Part shown: positions 45,833 to 53,635 of the stretch, in pieces
How positions within the stretch are numbered: position 1 is the stretch's first letter
Layout: each line of letters starts with the position of its first letter
Assembly (NCBI GenBank): GCA_947258975.1
Contig: CAMYKK010000027.1
Location: 1 to 53,735, forward strand
Length of the DNA stretch: 53,735 nucleotides
Source: an uncultured Gammaproteobacteria bacterium
GTDB taxonomy: Bacteria; Pseudomonadota; Gammaproteobacteria; Arenicellales; JAANXG01
Direction of reading: 5' to 3'
Made by a program: the position numbers and the translations under genes
Notes under the pieces: model-generated
The model's database searches: none
Told to the model about the DNA's origin: nothing
Seen by the model: only the letters and a program-made list of their open reading frames with translations

Positions 45833-45852
45833 AACCACAGTATATTGTGGTT
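45833..45852. promoter_or_regulatory. Palindromic operator candidate ahead of the HicB-like gene
   Basis: Inverted repeat AACCACA-GTATAT-TGTGGTT, 31 bp upstream of the first ATG of the pair. A TTGACA (45792-45797) lies further upstream, but no well-spaced -10 is visible. Such palindromes near TA-like pairs commonly bind the antitoxin or another dimeric repressor; here it is position-based inference. Confidence 0.4.
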
Positions 45853-45883
45853 CATAACATGTTACGAAGCATAGGCGGAGCAG

Positions 45884-46063
45884 ATGATGAGTGACAATAT
45901 TTTGGTGAGGTTGCGAGTAGAAAACAAGAATGGTCGGATTTACATATCTAGTGACGATGTTCCAGGTTTGTTCTTATGGGGCAAAGACCCAAAAGATGTG
46001 TTGAAATCCGTAGTGCCCGCATTTATTATTAAGGAGATTGATAAAGCCCAAGCGGTTACCTGA
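45884..46063 (+). CDS. Small HicB-like (DUF1902-like) protein
   Basis: 59 aa. RBS GGAG lies 6 nt before the ATG at 45884 (second ATG at 45887). The pattern LVRLRVENKNGRIYISSDDV then PGLFLWGKDPKDVLKSVV matches the partial-RNase-H-like N-terminal fold of HicB antitoxins and of DUF1902 proteins (strand, strand, 'PGL' turn, amphipathic helix). It lacks the usual HicB C-terminal DNA-binding domain. The stop is 2 bp before the next ATG, so the two genes are translationally linked. Confidence 0.7.
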   Translation: MMSDNILVRLRVENKNGRIYISSDDVPGLFLWGKDPKDVLKSVVPAFIIKEIDKAQAVT

Positions 46064-46065
46064 CT

Positions 46066-46278
46066 ATGGCGAATAGGCCATGGAGCGGACGAATACTTAC
46101 ACCGGGACAGGTAAAGCAATTACTGACTAATAAAGGCTGTACCTTTCTTAAGCCAATAGAGAAAGCCCAAATATGGAAAGCCCCAACGGGACAGGTGTTC
46201 ACTATTTCACTTGAAGAATGCGATGACACCTACATTGAAAGAGTGGTGAATCAAATAGAACAATGGGTTGAGAAATAA
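46066..46278 (+). CDS. Small HicA-like protein, partner of the upstream gene
   Basis: 70 aa. The pattern LTPGQVKQLLTNKGCTFLKP, then strands IWKAPTGQVFTISL and a terminal helix (TYIERVVNQIEQWV), resembles the alpha-beta-beta-beta-alpha double-stranded-RNA-binding-like fold of HicA toxins. The conserved His seen in HicA (GSHH region) is absent; the equivalent stretch reads KAQIWKAP. It may be an inactive or divergent toxin, or a non-toxin relative. The order (HicB-like first) is the less common one. Confidence 0.55.
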   Translation: MANRPWSGRILTPGQVKQLLTNKGCTFLKPIEKAQIWKAPTGQVFTISLEECDDTYIERVVNQIEQWVEK

Positions 46279-46279
46279 T

Positions 46280-46525
46280 TTAACTCTTTTCCCATCTCGC
46301 CTTAGCCGCCTTTTTGGCGATTTCAACCCGCTTTTTCTTAGATAGTTTTTCTGCGCGGGCCTTTCCTCCAACTAGCCCACCTTTCCGACCCAAAGCAACC
46401 GCAGCCGGGTCTTTCCCTTTATCTGGGTCTTGTTCTTCGGCTTCGCCAGTGCTTAGATCGACAATCTGCTTTGCTAACAGATTGGCGTCTCGTGGTCGTT
46501 TAGGCTTGCTTGAGCGCTTAGGCAT
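46280..46525 (-). CDS. Small basic KGG-type protein
   Basis: 81 aa, rich in Lys, Arg and Ala. The core ALGRKGGLVGGKARAEKLSK and the end KRVEIAKKAAKARWEKS match a widespread small protein family of unknown function, usually annotated hypothetical or histone-H1-like. Probably binds nucleic acid. It converges with the HicA-like gene with a single base between stops. Confidence 0.75.
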   Translation of the reverse strand: MPKRSSKPKRPRDANLLAKQIVDLSTGEAEEQDPDKGKDPAAVALGRKGGLVGGKARAEKLSKKKRVEIAKKAAKARWEKS

Positions 46526-46722
46526 ACCATTAAGGTGACATCTTTAGGGAAAGATTTCAACCTCGCTTATTTTCAAACTGAGCCACTACCCAGTCCAGCG
46601 GCGTTGCCTCGCCAATGCGACACACGTGGTACGATTGCCGCCCCCGGCTTGGGGTGGGTCTTCGCATCAAGCGCGCAAGATCGATATGCGAGTTTTGAAT
46701 TTGACTATGAGGTGAATACTGG

Positions 46723-47610
46723 ATGAGGGAAAGCGTACTGATCACCGGTTCCTCAACCGGGCTCGGAAAAGAGATGGCCCTGCATCTGGCACAACAGGGT
46801 TTTCGGGTCTATGCGACGATGCGGGACCTTAGCGGCGCGGATGCGCTGCACGCGGCGGCCAAAGACCGCTCAGTCGAGGTGCACATACTGCCGCTGGACG
46901 TGACCGACAAGGCCAGCATCGACAAAGCGGTGGAGACAATGGTGAGCGACACCGGCGGCATCTACGGGCTGGTCAATAACGCGGGGATCGGCCTGCGCGG
47001 ATACTTTGAAGATCTGACAGCAGCGGAGATTCGGCAGCTGTTCGACGCTAACCTGTTCGGCGTGATGGAGGTCACGCGGGCGGTGCTTCCCCACATGCGG
47101 CGCGCGCGCCGCGGCCGTATCATACTCATCAGTTCAGTGGCAGGGCGCATCGGATCGCTCGGGGTGAGCGCCTACTGCTCGACCAAGTTTGCGCTCGAGG
47201 GATTTGGCGAATCGCTTGCCTTGGAGGTCGAGCCGCTGGGTATACGGGTGGTGATCGTCGAACCAGGCATCATCCAAACCGAACGTTGGTCGACCAACCG
47301 CGGGATCGCTGCCGGCGCCAGCGACCCAAACAGCCCCTACTTCGAGTGGTTCCGTCAATCCGAGAAGGAGGCCGACCAGCTCGTTCGCGCCTCCAGTACA
47401 ACTCCCACGGACGTCGCGGTCGCCGCGCAGCATGCCTTGACGGTAGAAAACCCCAAACTGCGTTACATGGTCGGACGCAAGGCCAGCCTGGTGGTGGCGT
47501 TGCGGCGCTATATCCCCAGGGAGTGGTTCGAACGGTTCTATTTCAAGACCGTGATGCGGCGCGTGACAAGACCGGGGAAGGCCTCGCGGCCCGGACAACC
47601 AGTTTCTTGA
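46723..47610 (+). CDS. Short-chain dehydrogenase/reductase (classical SDR)
   Basis: 295 aa. The cofactor motif ITGSSTGLGKEM, NNAGIG, the catalytic Ser in ILISSVAGRIG and Y-x3-K in AYCSTKFALEG are all present, and PGIIQTERW follows. The C-terminal extension of about 60 residues (RRYIPREWFERFYFKTVMRR) is typical of 17-beta-hydroxysteroid-dehydrogenase-like SDRs. RBS GAGGTG lies 9 nt upstream. It opens the right-hand cluster but is separated from the next gene by 287 bp, so it may be independent. Substrate unknown. Confidence 0.9.
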   Translation: MRESVLITGSSTGLGKEMALHLAQQGFRVYATMRDLSGADALHAAAKDRSVEVHILPLDVTDKASIDKAVETMVSDTGGIYGLVNNAGIGLRGYFEDLTAAEIRQLFDANLFGVMEVTRAVLPHMRRARRGRIILISSVAGRIGSLGVSAYCSTKFALEGFGESLALEVEPLGIRVVIVEPGIIQTERWSTNRGIAAGASDPNSPYFEWFRQSEKEADQLVRASSTTPTDVAVAAQHALTVENPKLRYMVGRKASLVVALRRYIPREWFERFYFKTVMRRVTRPGKASRPGQPVS

Positions 47611-47759
47611 AAACCAATTCATCGTTGATCCCAGCGGTTTTTGAACATTGCAGACGCAAAGATTTCGGCGGTGTGTGGTTCCCTAGTAACAACGTCCAGT
47701 ATGCGGCGAAACAGACAACTTCAATCGATTGGCGAACAATGTCTATATAAGGAACAACC

Positions 47760-47858
47760 ATGACCCGCAGGTTCATAGCTAGCGGTGGCACAATGGACAA
47801 AGACATCAAACCAGCCTCAATTACCAGCCTACTTTTTGGCACACAGCCACAGCGATAG
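47760..47858 (+). CDS. Possible 32-aa leader-type ORF
   Basis: AAGGA lies 5 nt before the ATG. The peptide (MTRRFIASGGTMDKDIKPAS...) has no recognised features. It fills part of the 287-bp gap between the SDR and the first acyltransferase. I would not rely on it without expression data. Confidence 0.15.
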   Translation: MTRRFIASGGTMDKDIKPASITSLLFGTQPQR

Positions 47859-47897
47859 AGTATCAATCTACTAGGCAAAGTCCAAGACTACGGCGAG

Positions 47898-49226
47898 ATG
47901 TCTCAACTCGATTCCAAGAAGCCCGATCAAGTTTCTTCCGATGCCATCCCCTTGGGTGCGATGGATAACCTGTTTTGCGCGTGGCACGATGCGTTCGATG
48001 GGGCAGGCATGGGTGCGGCGGTGATGGGGGTGCGGGGCCACATTGAGCATGAGATACTTGAAGCCGCGCTGGGCAACCTGCAACTTCGCCACCCAAAATT
48101 GAGGGCCCGCATCATCAAATCAGCCGATGGTCGCCGCTTCTTTGACTTTCCCACGACGCCATCGCCGATCCCGGTCGAGTTCAAGGACTACGAAACCGAT
48201 TCGCTCTCTTGGCAGGAGGAACTCAACCGGTTGATGAACCCAAAGCTGGATCCTACCGTGGAGCCACTATGCCGGGGACTTGTGCTGCGGAGCCGCACGC
48301 GGCCATGGTGTTACCTGATTATTCTCCTGCACCATGGGATAGCCGATGGGCTTTCTCTGTTTCGCGTGGTTAACGATCTTCTAAAATATTATGAGGACGC
48401 AGAACAGCACCGAGATAAAAAGACGGTTTCGTCTTTGCCTATCGTGGTTGTCCACCGGGCTCGCCAATCCAGTCATTGGTTGAGACAGCTCGCACTGCTA
48501 GCACACTTGTTTCGAAAACGCCGTGATATCCGTAAAGAAATGTGGACATCGTTACCTCACGACGATAGTGTCCCGCCACATCACCTGTGGGCGCATCACG
48601 TTTTCTCTGAGCAGGAGACTCTGGCGTTAGCCCGGCGCTGTCGTAAGGAAAAAACCACAGTCTCTGGTGCGCTTTTTGCGGCGGCCTCATGCGGCCTCAT
48701 AGCCTTGTTGCCGCAGCGAAACGCACGTTTTAAATGCCGGTTTCCGATAGATGTCCGAGGCAAGCTTGAAGGATCCAATGGTCCGGTGACCGAAGACGAT
48801 CTAGGGTGCTTTGTGTCTCCGTATGAAAACGTCTACACCCTGGATAAAACTTCATCTTTTTGGGACGTCGCCCGTCAGGCGGATAGCGATACGAAAACTT
48901 TCGTCGCGGCGGGAGGGCCGTCACTTCTTTATAACCTGGCCAGGTTGTACAAGCCTCCCCTATCCTCGAAAAAGCATAAACGCGGAACGCTGCACATAGG
49001 CAACTATGGGGTGATCTGGATTCGGGATAGCTATGGCACCCTGAACGTGGAGGAATGCGCGACGTTGTACAAAAGTGGTCCGTCATTGAGCCTTATCGCA
49101 ATCATGATCCAACAACGGATGAACTTGACGTTCAATATCTTCGATGTTCCCAAAGATTTTGCGAACCAGCTTCGTGACGTAATTTTCGAACAACTCCGGC
49201 AGGCGATGGAGAAAAACATACCTTAG
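47898..49226 (+). CDS. HHxxxDG acyltransferase (condensation/PapA-like), copy 1
   Basis: 442 aa. The signature HHGIADG lies at about residue 148, preceded by PWCYLIILL. This is the catalytic motif of the CoA-dependent acyltransferase superfamily, which includes NRPS condensation domains, alcohol acetyltransferases and PapA-type ester synthases. As a single 440-aa chain without an adenylation domain it fits a stand-alone acyltransferase. Conserved GTLHIGNYG near residue 360 and LSLIAIMIQQRMNLTF near 395 are shared with copy 2. The pair likely transfers an acyl group from the ACP/CoA made by the genes downstream to an alcohol or amine. Start preceded by GGCGAG. Confidence 0.83.
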   Translation: MSQLDSKKPDQVSSDAIPLGAMDNLFCAWHDAFDGAGMGAAVMGVRGHIEHEILEAALGNLQLRHPKLRARIIKSADGRRFFDFPTTPSPIPVEFKDYETDSLSWQEELNRLMNPKLDPTVEPLCRGLVLRSRTRPWCYLIILLHHGIADGLSLFRVVNDLLKYYEDAEQHRDKKTVSSLPIVVVHRARQSSHWLRQLALLAHLFRKRRDIRKEMWTSLPHDDSVPPHHLWAHHVFSEQETLALARRCRKEKTTVSGALFAAASCGLIALLPQRNARFKCRFPIDVRGKLEGSNGPVTEDDLGCFVSPYENVYTLDKTSSFWDVARQADSDTKTFVAAGGPSLLYNLARLYKPPLSSKKHKRGTLHIGNYGVIWIRDSYGTLNVEECATLYKSGPSLSLIAIMIQQRMNLTFNIFDVPKDFANQLRDVIFEQLRQAMEKNIP

Positions 49227-49397
49227 TACATGTCTATCGGCCGGATCGACACCAGTCATCATCCGTGAATTAGTCTGGAAATCGCTACATATTTCATCCA
49301 ATTTTTTGTCAATCAAGTATCACAACGACATAACGGAATACAATACTATTAGTGTGGCTGGACATGAATAAAATACAGGATAATCAGCAGTCTTCAG

Positions 49398-50735
49398 ATG
49401 TCGCCGCTTGATTCCAGCAAGCTCATTCCGATTGCTTCCGGACCCATCCCTTTGAGTCCGACGGAGAACCTGTTTTGCAGTATTTATGACGCATTTGACG
49501 GAGCAGCCGTGGGCGTGACGGTGATGGGAGTGCGAGGTCGCATCGAGGCTGAAACACTTCGCGCGGCCCTAAGGAATCTACAAATTCGCCATCCAAAATT
49601 GAGAGCCCGTATCATCAAATCGGCCGACGGTCGCCGTTGCTATGAACTACCGTCAGAACCTTCGCCCATTCCGGTCGACTTCAAGGATTATGAGACCGAT
49701 ACGCTCCCATGGCAGGAGGAGCTCGACCGGTTGATGCGCACCACGCTGGATCCCACTGTTGAGCCACTATGCCGGGTGCTTGTTCTGCGGAGCCGAACAA
49801 GGCTATGGTGTTATCTGATAATTCTCGTGCACCATGGGATCGCCGACGGGCTTTCTTCCTGTAGTCTAATAGCCGATTTACTAAAGTATTACGAGGATGT
49901 AGAAAAACACGGGAGGTCGAGCCCAGTATCATCTTTGCCCATTGTCGTGGCCGGTCAGGCCCGATCTACCGGTAATTGGGTGGCACGGTTTACCCTGCTC
50001 CCGCGCGTGATCCGAGAACGCCGTGCAATCCGTAAAGAAATGTGGACATCGTTGCCTCATGACGATCAAGAGTCACCACATCCCCTATGCGTGTATCAGG
50101 TCTTCTCCAAACAGCAGACCCTGACGCTTGTACGGCGCTGCCGTAAAGAAAAAACCACTGTCTATGGTGCGCTTGTTGCGGCGGCTTTGTGCGGCCTTGT
50201 GGCCTTGCTTCCGCAGCAATACGGGCGCTTTAAATGCCGGGTTCCGATAGATATCCGGGAGAAGCTTGAAGGTCCCAAAGGTCGGGTGACTGAGGAAGAC
50301 CTCGGATGTTTCATAAGCATGTACGAGAACATCTACGCAGTTGATGAGCATACTGGTTTTTGGGACCTCGCTCGCCACGTTGACCGAGACGTCAAAACCT
50401 TCATTGCAGCGGGAGGCGCGACATTGTATTACAACCTGGCTCGATTCTACAAATTCCACACATCCAAGAAAACGCACAAGCGGGGCACACTGCATGTTGG
50501 CAACTATGGGGTAGTTGGGTTTCGAGACCGCTACGGCAGCCTGAACCTCGAGGAATGTTCAATTCTATTCAATAGCGCTCCTGGTGGCCCATCGTTAAGT
50601 CTTGTAGCGGTGACAATTCAACAGAGAATGAACCTAACTTTGGTAATCGCCGAGCTATCCGAGGACTTTCGGGAGGGGCTTGTAAAGGAGATCCTGGGGC
50701 AACTTCAACGAGCGATTGATGATCCCGTATTCTAA
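49398..50735 (+). CDS. HHxxxDG acyltransferase (condensation/PapA-like), copy 2
   Basis: 445 aa, tandem paralogue of the preceding gene with the same motifs: VHHGIADGLS, LRARIIKSADGRR, KEMWTSLPHDD, GTLHVGNYG. They share long identical runs at the protein level and a conserved N-terminal MSxLDS start. The 171-bp gap between them contains no gene. Sequence between the HHxxxDG motif and the middle (SCSLIADLLKYY versus LFRVVNDLLKYY) differs, so the two may accept different substrates or form a heterodimer. Confidence 0.83.
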   Translation: MSPLDSSKLIPIASGPIPLSPTENLFCSIYDAFDGAAVGVTVMGVRGRIEAETLRAALRNLQIRHPKLRARIIKSADGRRCYELPSEPSPIPVDFKDYETDTLPWQEELDRLMRTTLDPTVEPLCRVLVLRSRTRLWCYLIILVHHGIADGLSSCSLIADLLKYYEDVEKHGRSSPVSSLPIVVAGQARSTGNWVARFTLLPRVIRERRAIRKEMWTSLPHDDQESPHPLCVYQVFSKQQTLTLVRRCRKEKTTVYGALVAAALCGLVALLPQQYGRFKCRVPIDIREKLEGPKGRVTEEDLGCFISMYENIYAVDEHTGFWDLARHVDRDVKTFIAAGGATLYYNLARFYKFHTSKKTHKRGTLHVGNYGVVGFRDRYGSLNLEECSILFNSAPGGPSLSLVAVTIQQRMNLTLVIAELSEDFREGLVKEILGQLQRAIDDPVF

Positions 50736-50863
50736 CAGTGCCATCGCCTGGAGCCGCTGTTTCAGGCAGCGTCCAGTCATGTATCGCGTTGAAATTGTCT
50801 TGGACTGGCCCAGCGAGAGTGAAATGTTAATATTCCGAGCCGGAGCGCATTGGAGAACGCGCA

Positions 50864-51144
50864 ATGAATAATGCAGAGTTTTTACTATCTTTTTTTGAAA
50901 GGATTAGAAATTGGTCAAGGCGCATTGGATTCCAATCGAGCACTTGAGGCCCTCGAGTGTTGGGATTCTGTGCCGGCGCTCATCTACATGGCGTTGGACG
51001 ATGAGAAACTTGGGATCACCGTTACCAGCGATCGAATCGTCGATTGCAAGACGGGCAGCAATCCTCTTCGCCGCACAGGCGACAAGCTCATCGGCAAATG
51101 ATGATGAATCCCCAGAGTATGACGAAGACGTTAATTGTCGTTAA
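50864..51144 (+). pseudogene. Twice-frameshifted acyl carrier protein
   Basis: Frame 1 from the ATG at 50864 reads MNNAEFLLSFFERI. After about 50904 the ACP continues in the next frame as EIGQGALDSNRALEALECWDSVPAL and on to DEKLGITVTSDRIVDCKT, with the phosphopantetheine Ser in WDS. After about 51050 it fits best in the third frame (AAILFAAQA). Both shifts have the same sense, and each is repaired by removing one base or adding two. The family is the WDS-type ACP (about 75 aa). Either a decayed gene or two sequencing indels; the alternative full ORF 50871-51101 has an atypical N-terminus and C-terminus. Confidence 0.6.
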
Positions 51145-51232
51145 CGGGGTCTCATCCGGCATCGGGCGCGCCACGGCCATACTTCCCAGCGAGTTGGAGA
51201 CGCAGGGTGTCGTTAACAAATGTATCCGTTGA
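51119..51232 (+). pseudogene. Truncated SDR N-terminus
   Basis: 37-aa reading frame whose start (MTKTLIVVNGVSSGIGRATA) is the classic first strand and Gly-rich cofactor loop of an SDR, then ends after LPSELETQGVVNKCIR. The rest of the enzyme is missing. It overlaps the ACP remnant. A 10-bp direct repeat TGTCGTTAAC occurs at 51136-51145 and 51208-51217, compatible with a deletion product. An intact SDR follows at 51585. Confidence 0.5.
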
Positions 51233-51280
51233 ATGGAAAAGAATGGAAAGACAGTCATTGATTATCTTATTGGAGGATTG

Positions 51281-51592
51281 ATGGACACGACAAAAGAGCA
51301 GATCACACACATTGTGTTCCAAGCGGTGGACGAGATCAACCAAGATCTCAAAGACGACGCCAAGCTGCATAAGAGTCCCGAGACCATACTCTTCGGTCAC
51401 GGGACAAAGATCGACTCAATGGCGTTGGTCTCGCTGATCGTCGCCGTAGAAGAAGGCACTTTAGATGAGTTTGGGTTAGCTGTAACGCTTGCCAACGAAA
51501 AAGCCATGTCCATGGAACACAGTCCGTTTAGATCGCTCGGCTCGATGATCGATTACGTATTCGATGTTGTGCGAGAAGCTGACGATGGATGA
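51281..51592 (+). CDS. Acyl carrier protein-like
   Basis: 103 aa from the ATG at 51281 with GGAGG 4 nt upstream (an upstream ATG at 51233 has none). Helical pattern and the motif LFGHGTKIDSMALVSLIVAV place Ser in IDSMALV, as in FkbH/ACP-type carriers that begin with a long N-terminal helix (EQITHIVFQAVDEINQDL). Overlaps the SDR start by 8 bp, implying tight co-translation. Probably carries the acyl chain activated by the ligase two genes on. Confidence 0.8.
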   Translation: MDTTKEQITHIVFQAVDEINQDLKDDAKLHKSPETILFGHGTKIDSMALVSLIVAVEEGTLDEFGLAVTLANEKAMSMEHSPFRSLGSMIDYVFDVVREADDG

Positions 51593-52286
51593 TCGCCCGG
51601 TCATGGTAATTACCGGAACCAGTAAAGGGATCGGCCGTTATTTGGCGGAACATTATGCCACCGACGGATACACCGTCTATGGCTGCAGCCGTAGCGAGAT
51701 TACCGAGGTGACCCCCAATTACACCCATTTCTGTCTGGATGTCTCCCGTGAACCGGACGTGCGGAAAATGATCTCGGAAGTGCGTTCCCGTTCGAAACGG
51801 ATCGACGTGCTTATCAACAACGCCGGGATCGCGTCGATGAACGCCCTATTACTTACACCGACAGACACCGTGCAGAAGATCTTCAACACCAATTTTATCG
51901 GGACGTTTTTGTTCTGCCGTGAGGCGGCACGGCTGATGCAACGAAAAAAATACGGCCGAATCGTCAACTTCACAACCGTAGCCGATCCCTTGAAATTGGA
52001 CGGCGAGGCGATCTATGCCTCTTCCAAGGCAGCGGTGGCGAAATTGACGGAAATTCTCGCGCGGGAGCTGGCTGCCTTCAACATCACGGTTAATGCCGTG
52101 GGACCCAGCCCGATCAAGACAGATCTGATCAAGTCCGTACCGGAAGACAAATTGCAGGCGCTGCTGGACAGGCAGGCGATCAAGCGGTTCGCAGGGTTCG
52201 CGGATATAGTTAATGTGATCGATTTTTTCATCCAGCCTGAAAGCGATTTCGTCACCGGACAAGTTCTCTACTTAGGAGGCGTTTAA
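51585..52286 (+). CDS. FabG-like SDR
   Basis: 233 aa from the ATG at 51585. Cofactor motif ITGTSKGIGRYL, NNAGIAS and Y-x3-K in AIYASSKAAV are intact. The residue 13 before the Tyr, normally Ser, is Thr (IVNFTTVADP). Thr can still support proton relay, but it departs from the family. Placement between ACP and acyl-AMP ligase suggests reduction of a beta-keto acyl thioester on the ACP. It overlaps the ACP gene and shares one base with the ligase gene. Confidence 0.9.
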   Translation: MDDRPVMVITGTSKGIGRYLAEHYATDGYTVYGCSRSEITEVTPNYTHFCLDVSREPDVRKMISEVRSRSKRIDVLINNAGIASMNALLLTPTDTVQKIFNTNFIGTFLFCREAARLMQRKKYGRIVNFTTVADPLKLDGEAIYASSKAAVAKLTEILARELAAFNITVNAVGPSPIKTDLIKSVPEDKLQALLDRQAIKRFAGFADIVNVIDFFIQPESDFVTGQVLYLGGV

Positions 52287-53635
52287 TGTCACTCGATTTC
52301 CTGCAACGCCGCTTTAGACATAGCGCTGCAGACCAAGCCATAGTCTGGAACGACAAAGGATTCACCTACTCATGGCTGTCGGAACAGGTGGAAAAATGGG
52401 AGCGGTTCATCGCGGACAACGAGATCCGAGACGGCAGCATAGTTATTCTCGAGGCGGAATTCTCCCCTACTTCCATCGCCCTGTTTTTAGCCTTGCTGGA
52501 ACGACGATGCATACTGGTTCCGCTCACCTCCGCTGTGACAACTCAACGAGAGGAATTTGTGGAAACTGCACAAGCAGAGGTCATTATTAGGATTGACAAC
52601 AATGATGAAACACAGGTGCTCCGGCTGCGGCGATCTGCCAATCATCGAATTTATGGGGAGCTGCGAGCACGGCATCATCCAGGTCTGGTGCTTTTTTCGT
52701 CGGGCTCCACTGGAAAAAGTAAAGCTGCAGTGCACGACGTGATTCCGCTTTTGGAAAAGTTTAAGGCGCCCCGCCCCCGGCTCCGATCTATTTCTTTCCT
52801 GCTATTCGACCATATCGGCGGCATCAATACCATGTTGTACGTGCTGTCCAACGGAGGCTGCCTAATTACAGTGAGTGACAGAAATCCCGACAACGTCCTA
52901 AAGTCGGTGCAAAAACACAATGTTGAATTGCTTCCCGTTACGCCAACGTTTCTCAACTTGGTCCTTGTTAGCGAGGCCTATCAACGCTATGACCTAAGTT
53001 CATTAAAAACGATATCGTATGGGACGGAACCCATGCCGGCGAGCACCCTCAAGCGGTTCCACGAATTGTTCCCGAGAATACGCATGCAGCAGACTTACGG
53101 ACTCTCAGAGATCGGGATCATGAGATCAAAGTCCAAGGCTTCGGATTCGCTGTGGATGAAGATTGGCGGTGAGGACTTCCAAACCCGAATTGTTGAAGGA
53201 ATTCTTCACATCAAGGCGAAATCCGCCATGCTTGGCTATCTGAACGCCCCAACGCCTTTTACCGAGGACGGCTGGTTTAACACTAACGATCGGGTGGAAG
53301 TGCGCGATGAATATGTCCGATTCCTGGGAAGAGATTCCGAGATCATCAACGTCGGCGGAGAAAAGGTGTACCCAGCCGAGGTGGAGAGCGTGATCCAGGA
53401 AGTAGACAACGTGGCGGAGGTTACCGTCTATGGTGAGACGCACGCAATAATGGGGAACATAGCCTGTGCGAGAGTGAGCATGCTCAATCAGGAGGAAAAA
53501 AAGGCGTTGATATCGCGAATCAAGCAACACTGTAAAAAGCGCCTAGCGAACTACAAAGTACCGGTCAAGATCCAACTTCTTCAGGAAAAGCAACACAGTC
53601 AAAGATTCAAGAAAAAGCGAATCATGGAAGGATGA
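52286..53635 (+). CDS. Acyl-AMP ligase / adenylate-forming enzyme
   Basis: 449 aa. A3 loop LVLFSSGSTGKSKAAVHD, A5 QQTYGLSEIGIM, A7 GWFNTNDRVEV (TND where TGD is usual), A8 FLGRDSEIINVGGEKVYPAE and C-terminal Lys region SQRFKKKRIMEG are visible. It is slightly short for the family, mostly through a compact N-terminal subdomain. Start overlaps the SDR stop by one base (TAATG). By context it activates a carboxylic acid and loads it onto the neighbouring ACP. The substrate cannot be read by eye. Confidence 0.9.
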   Translation: MSLDFLQRRFRHSAADQAIVWNDKGFTYSWLSEQVEKWERFIADNEIRDGSIVILEAEFSPTSIALFLALLERRCILVPLTSAVTTQREEFVETAQAEVIIRIDNNDETQVLRLRRSANHRIYGELRARHHPGLVLFSSGSTGKSKAAVHDVIPLLEKFKAPRPRLRSISFLLFDHIGGINTMLYVLSNGGCLITVSDRNPDNVLKSVQKHNVELLPVTPTFLNLVLVSEAYQRYDLSSLKTISYGTEPMPASTLKRFHELFPRIRMQQTYGLSEIGIMRSKSKASDSLWMKIGGEDFQTRIVEGILHIKAKSAMLGYLNAPTPFTEDGWFNTNDRVEVRDEYVRFLGRDSEIINVGGEKVYPAEVESVIQEVDNVAEVTVYGETHAIMGNIACARVSMLNQEEKKALISRIKQHCKKRLANYKVPVKIQLLQEKQHSQRFKKKRIMEG

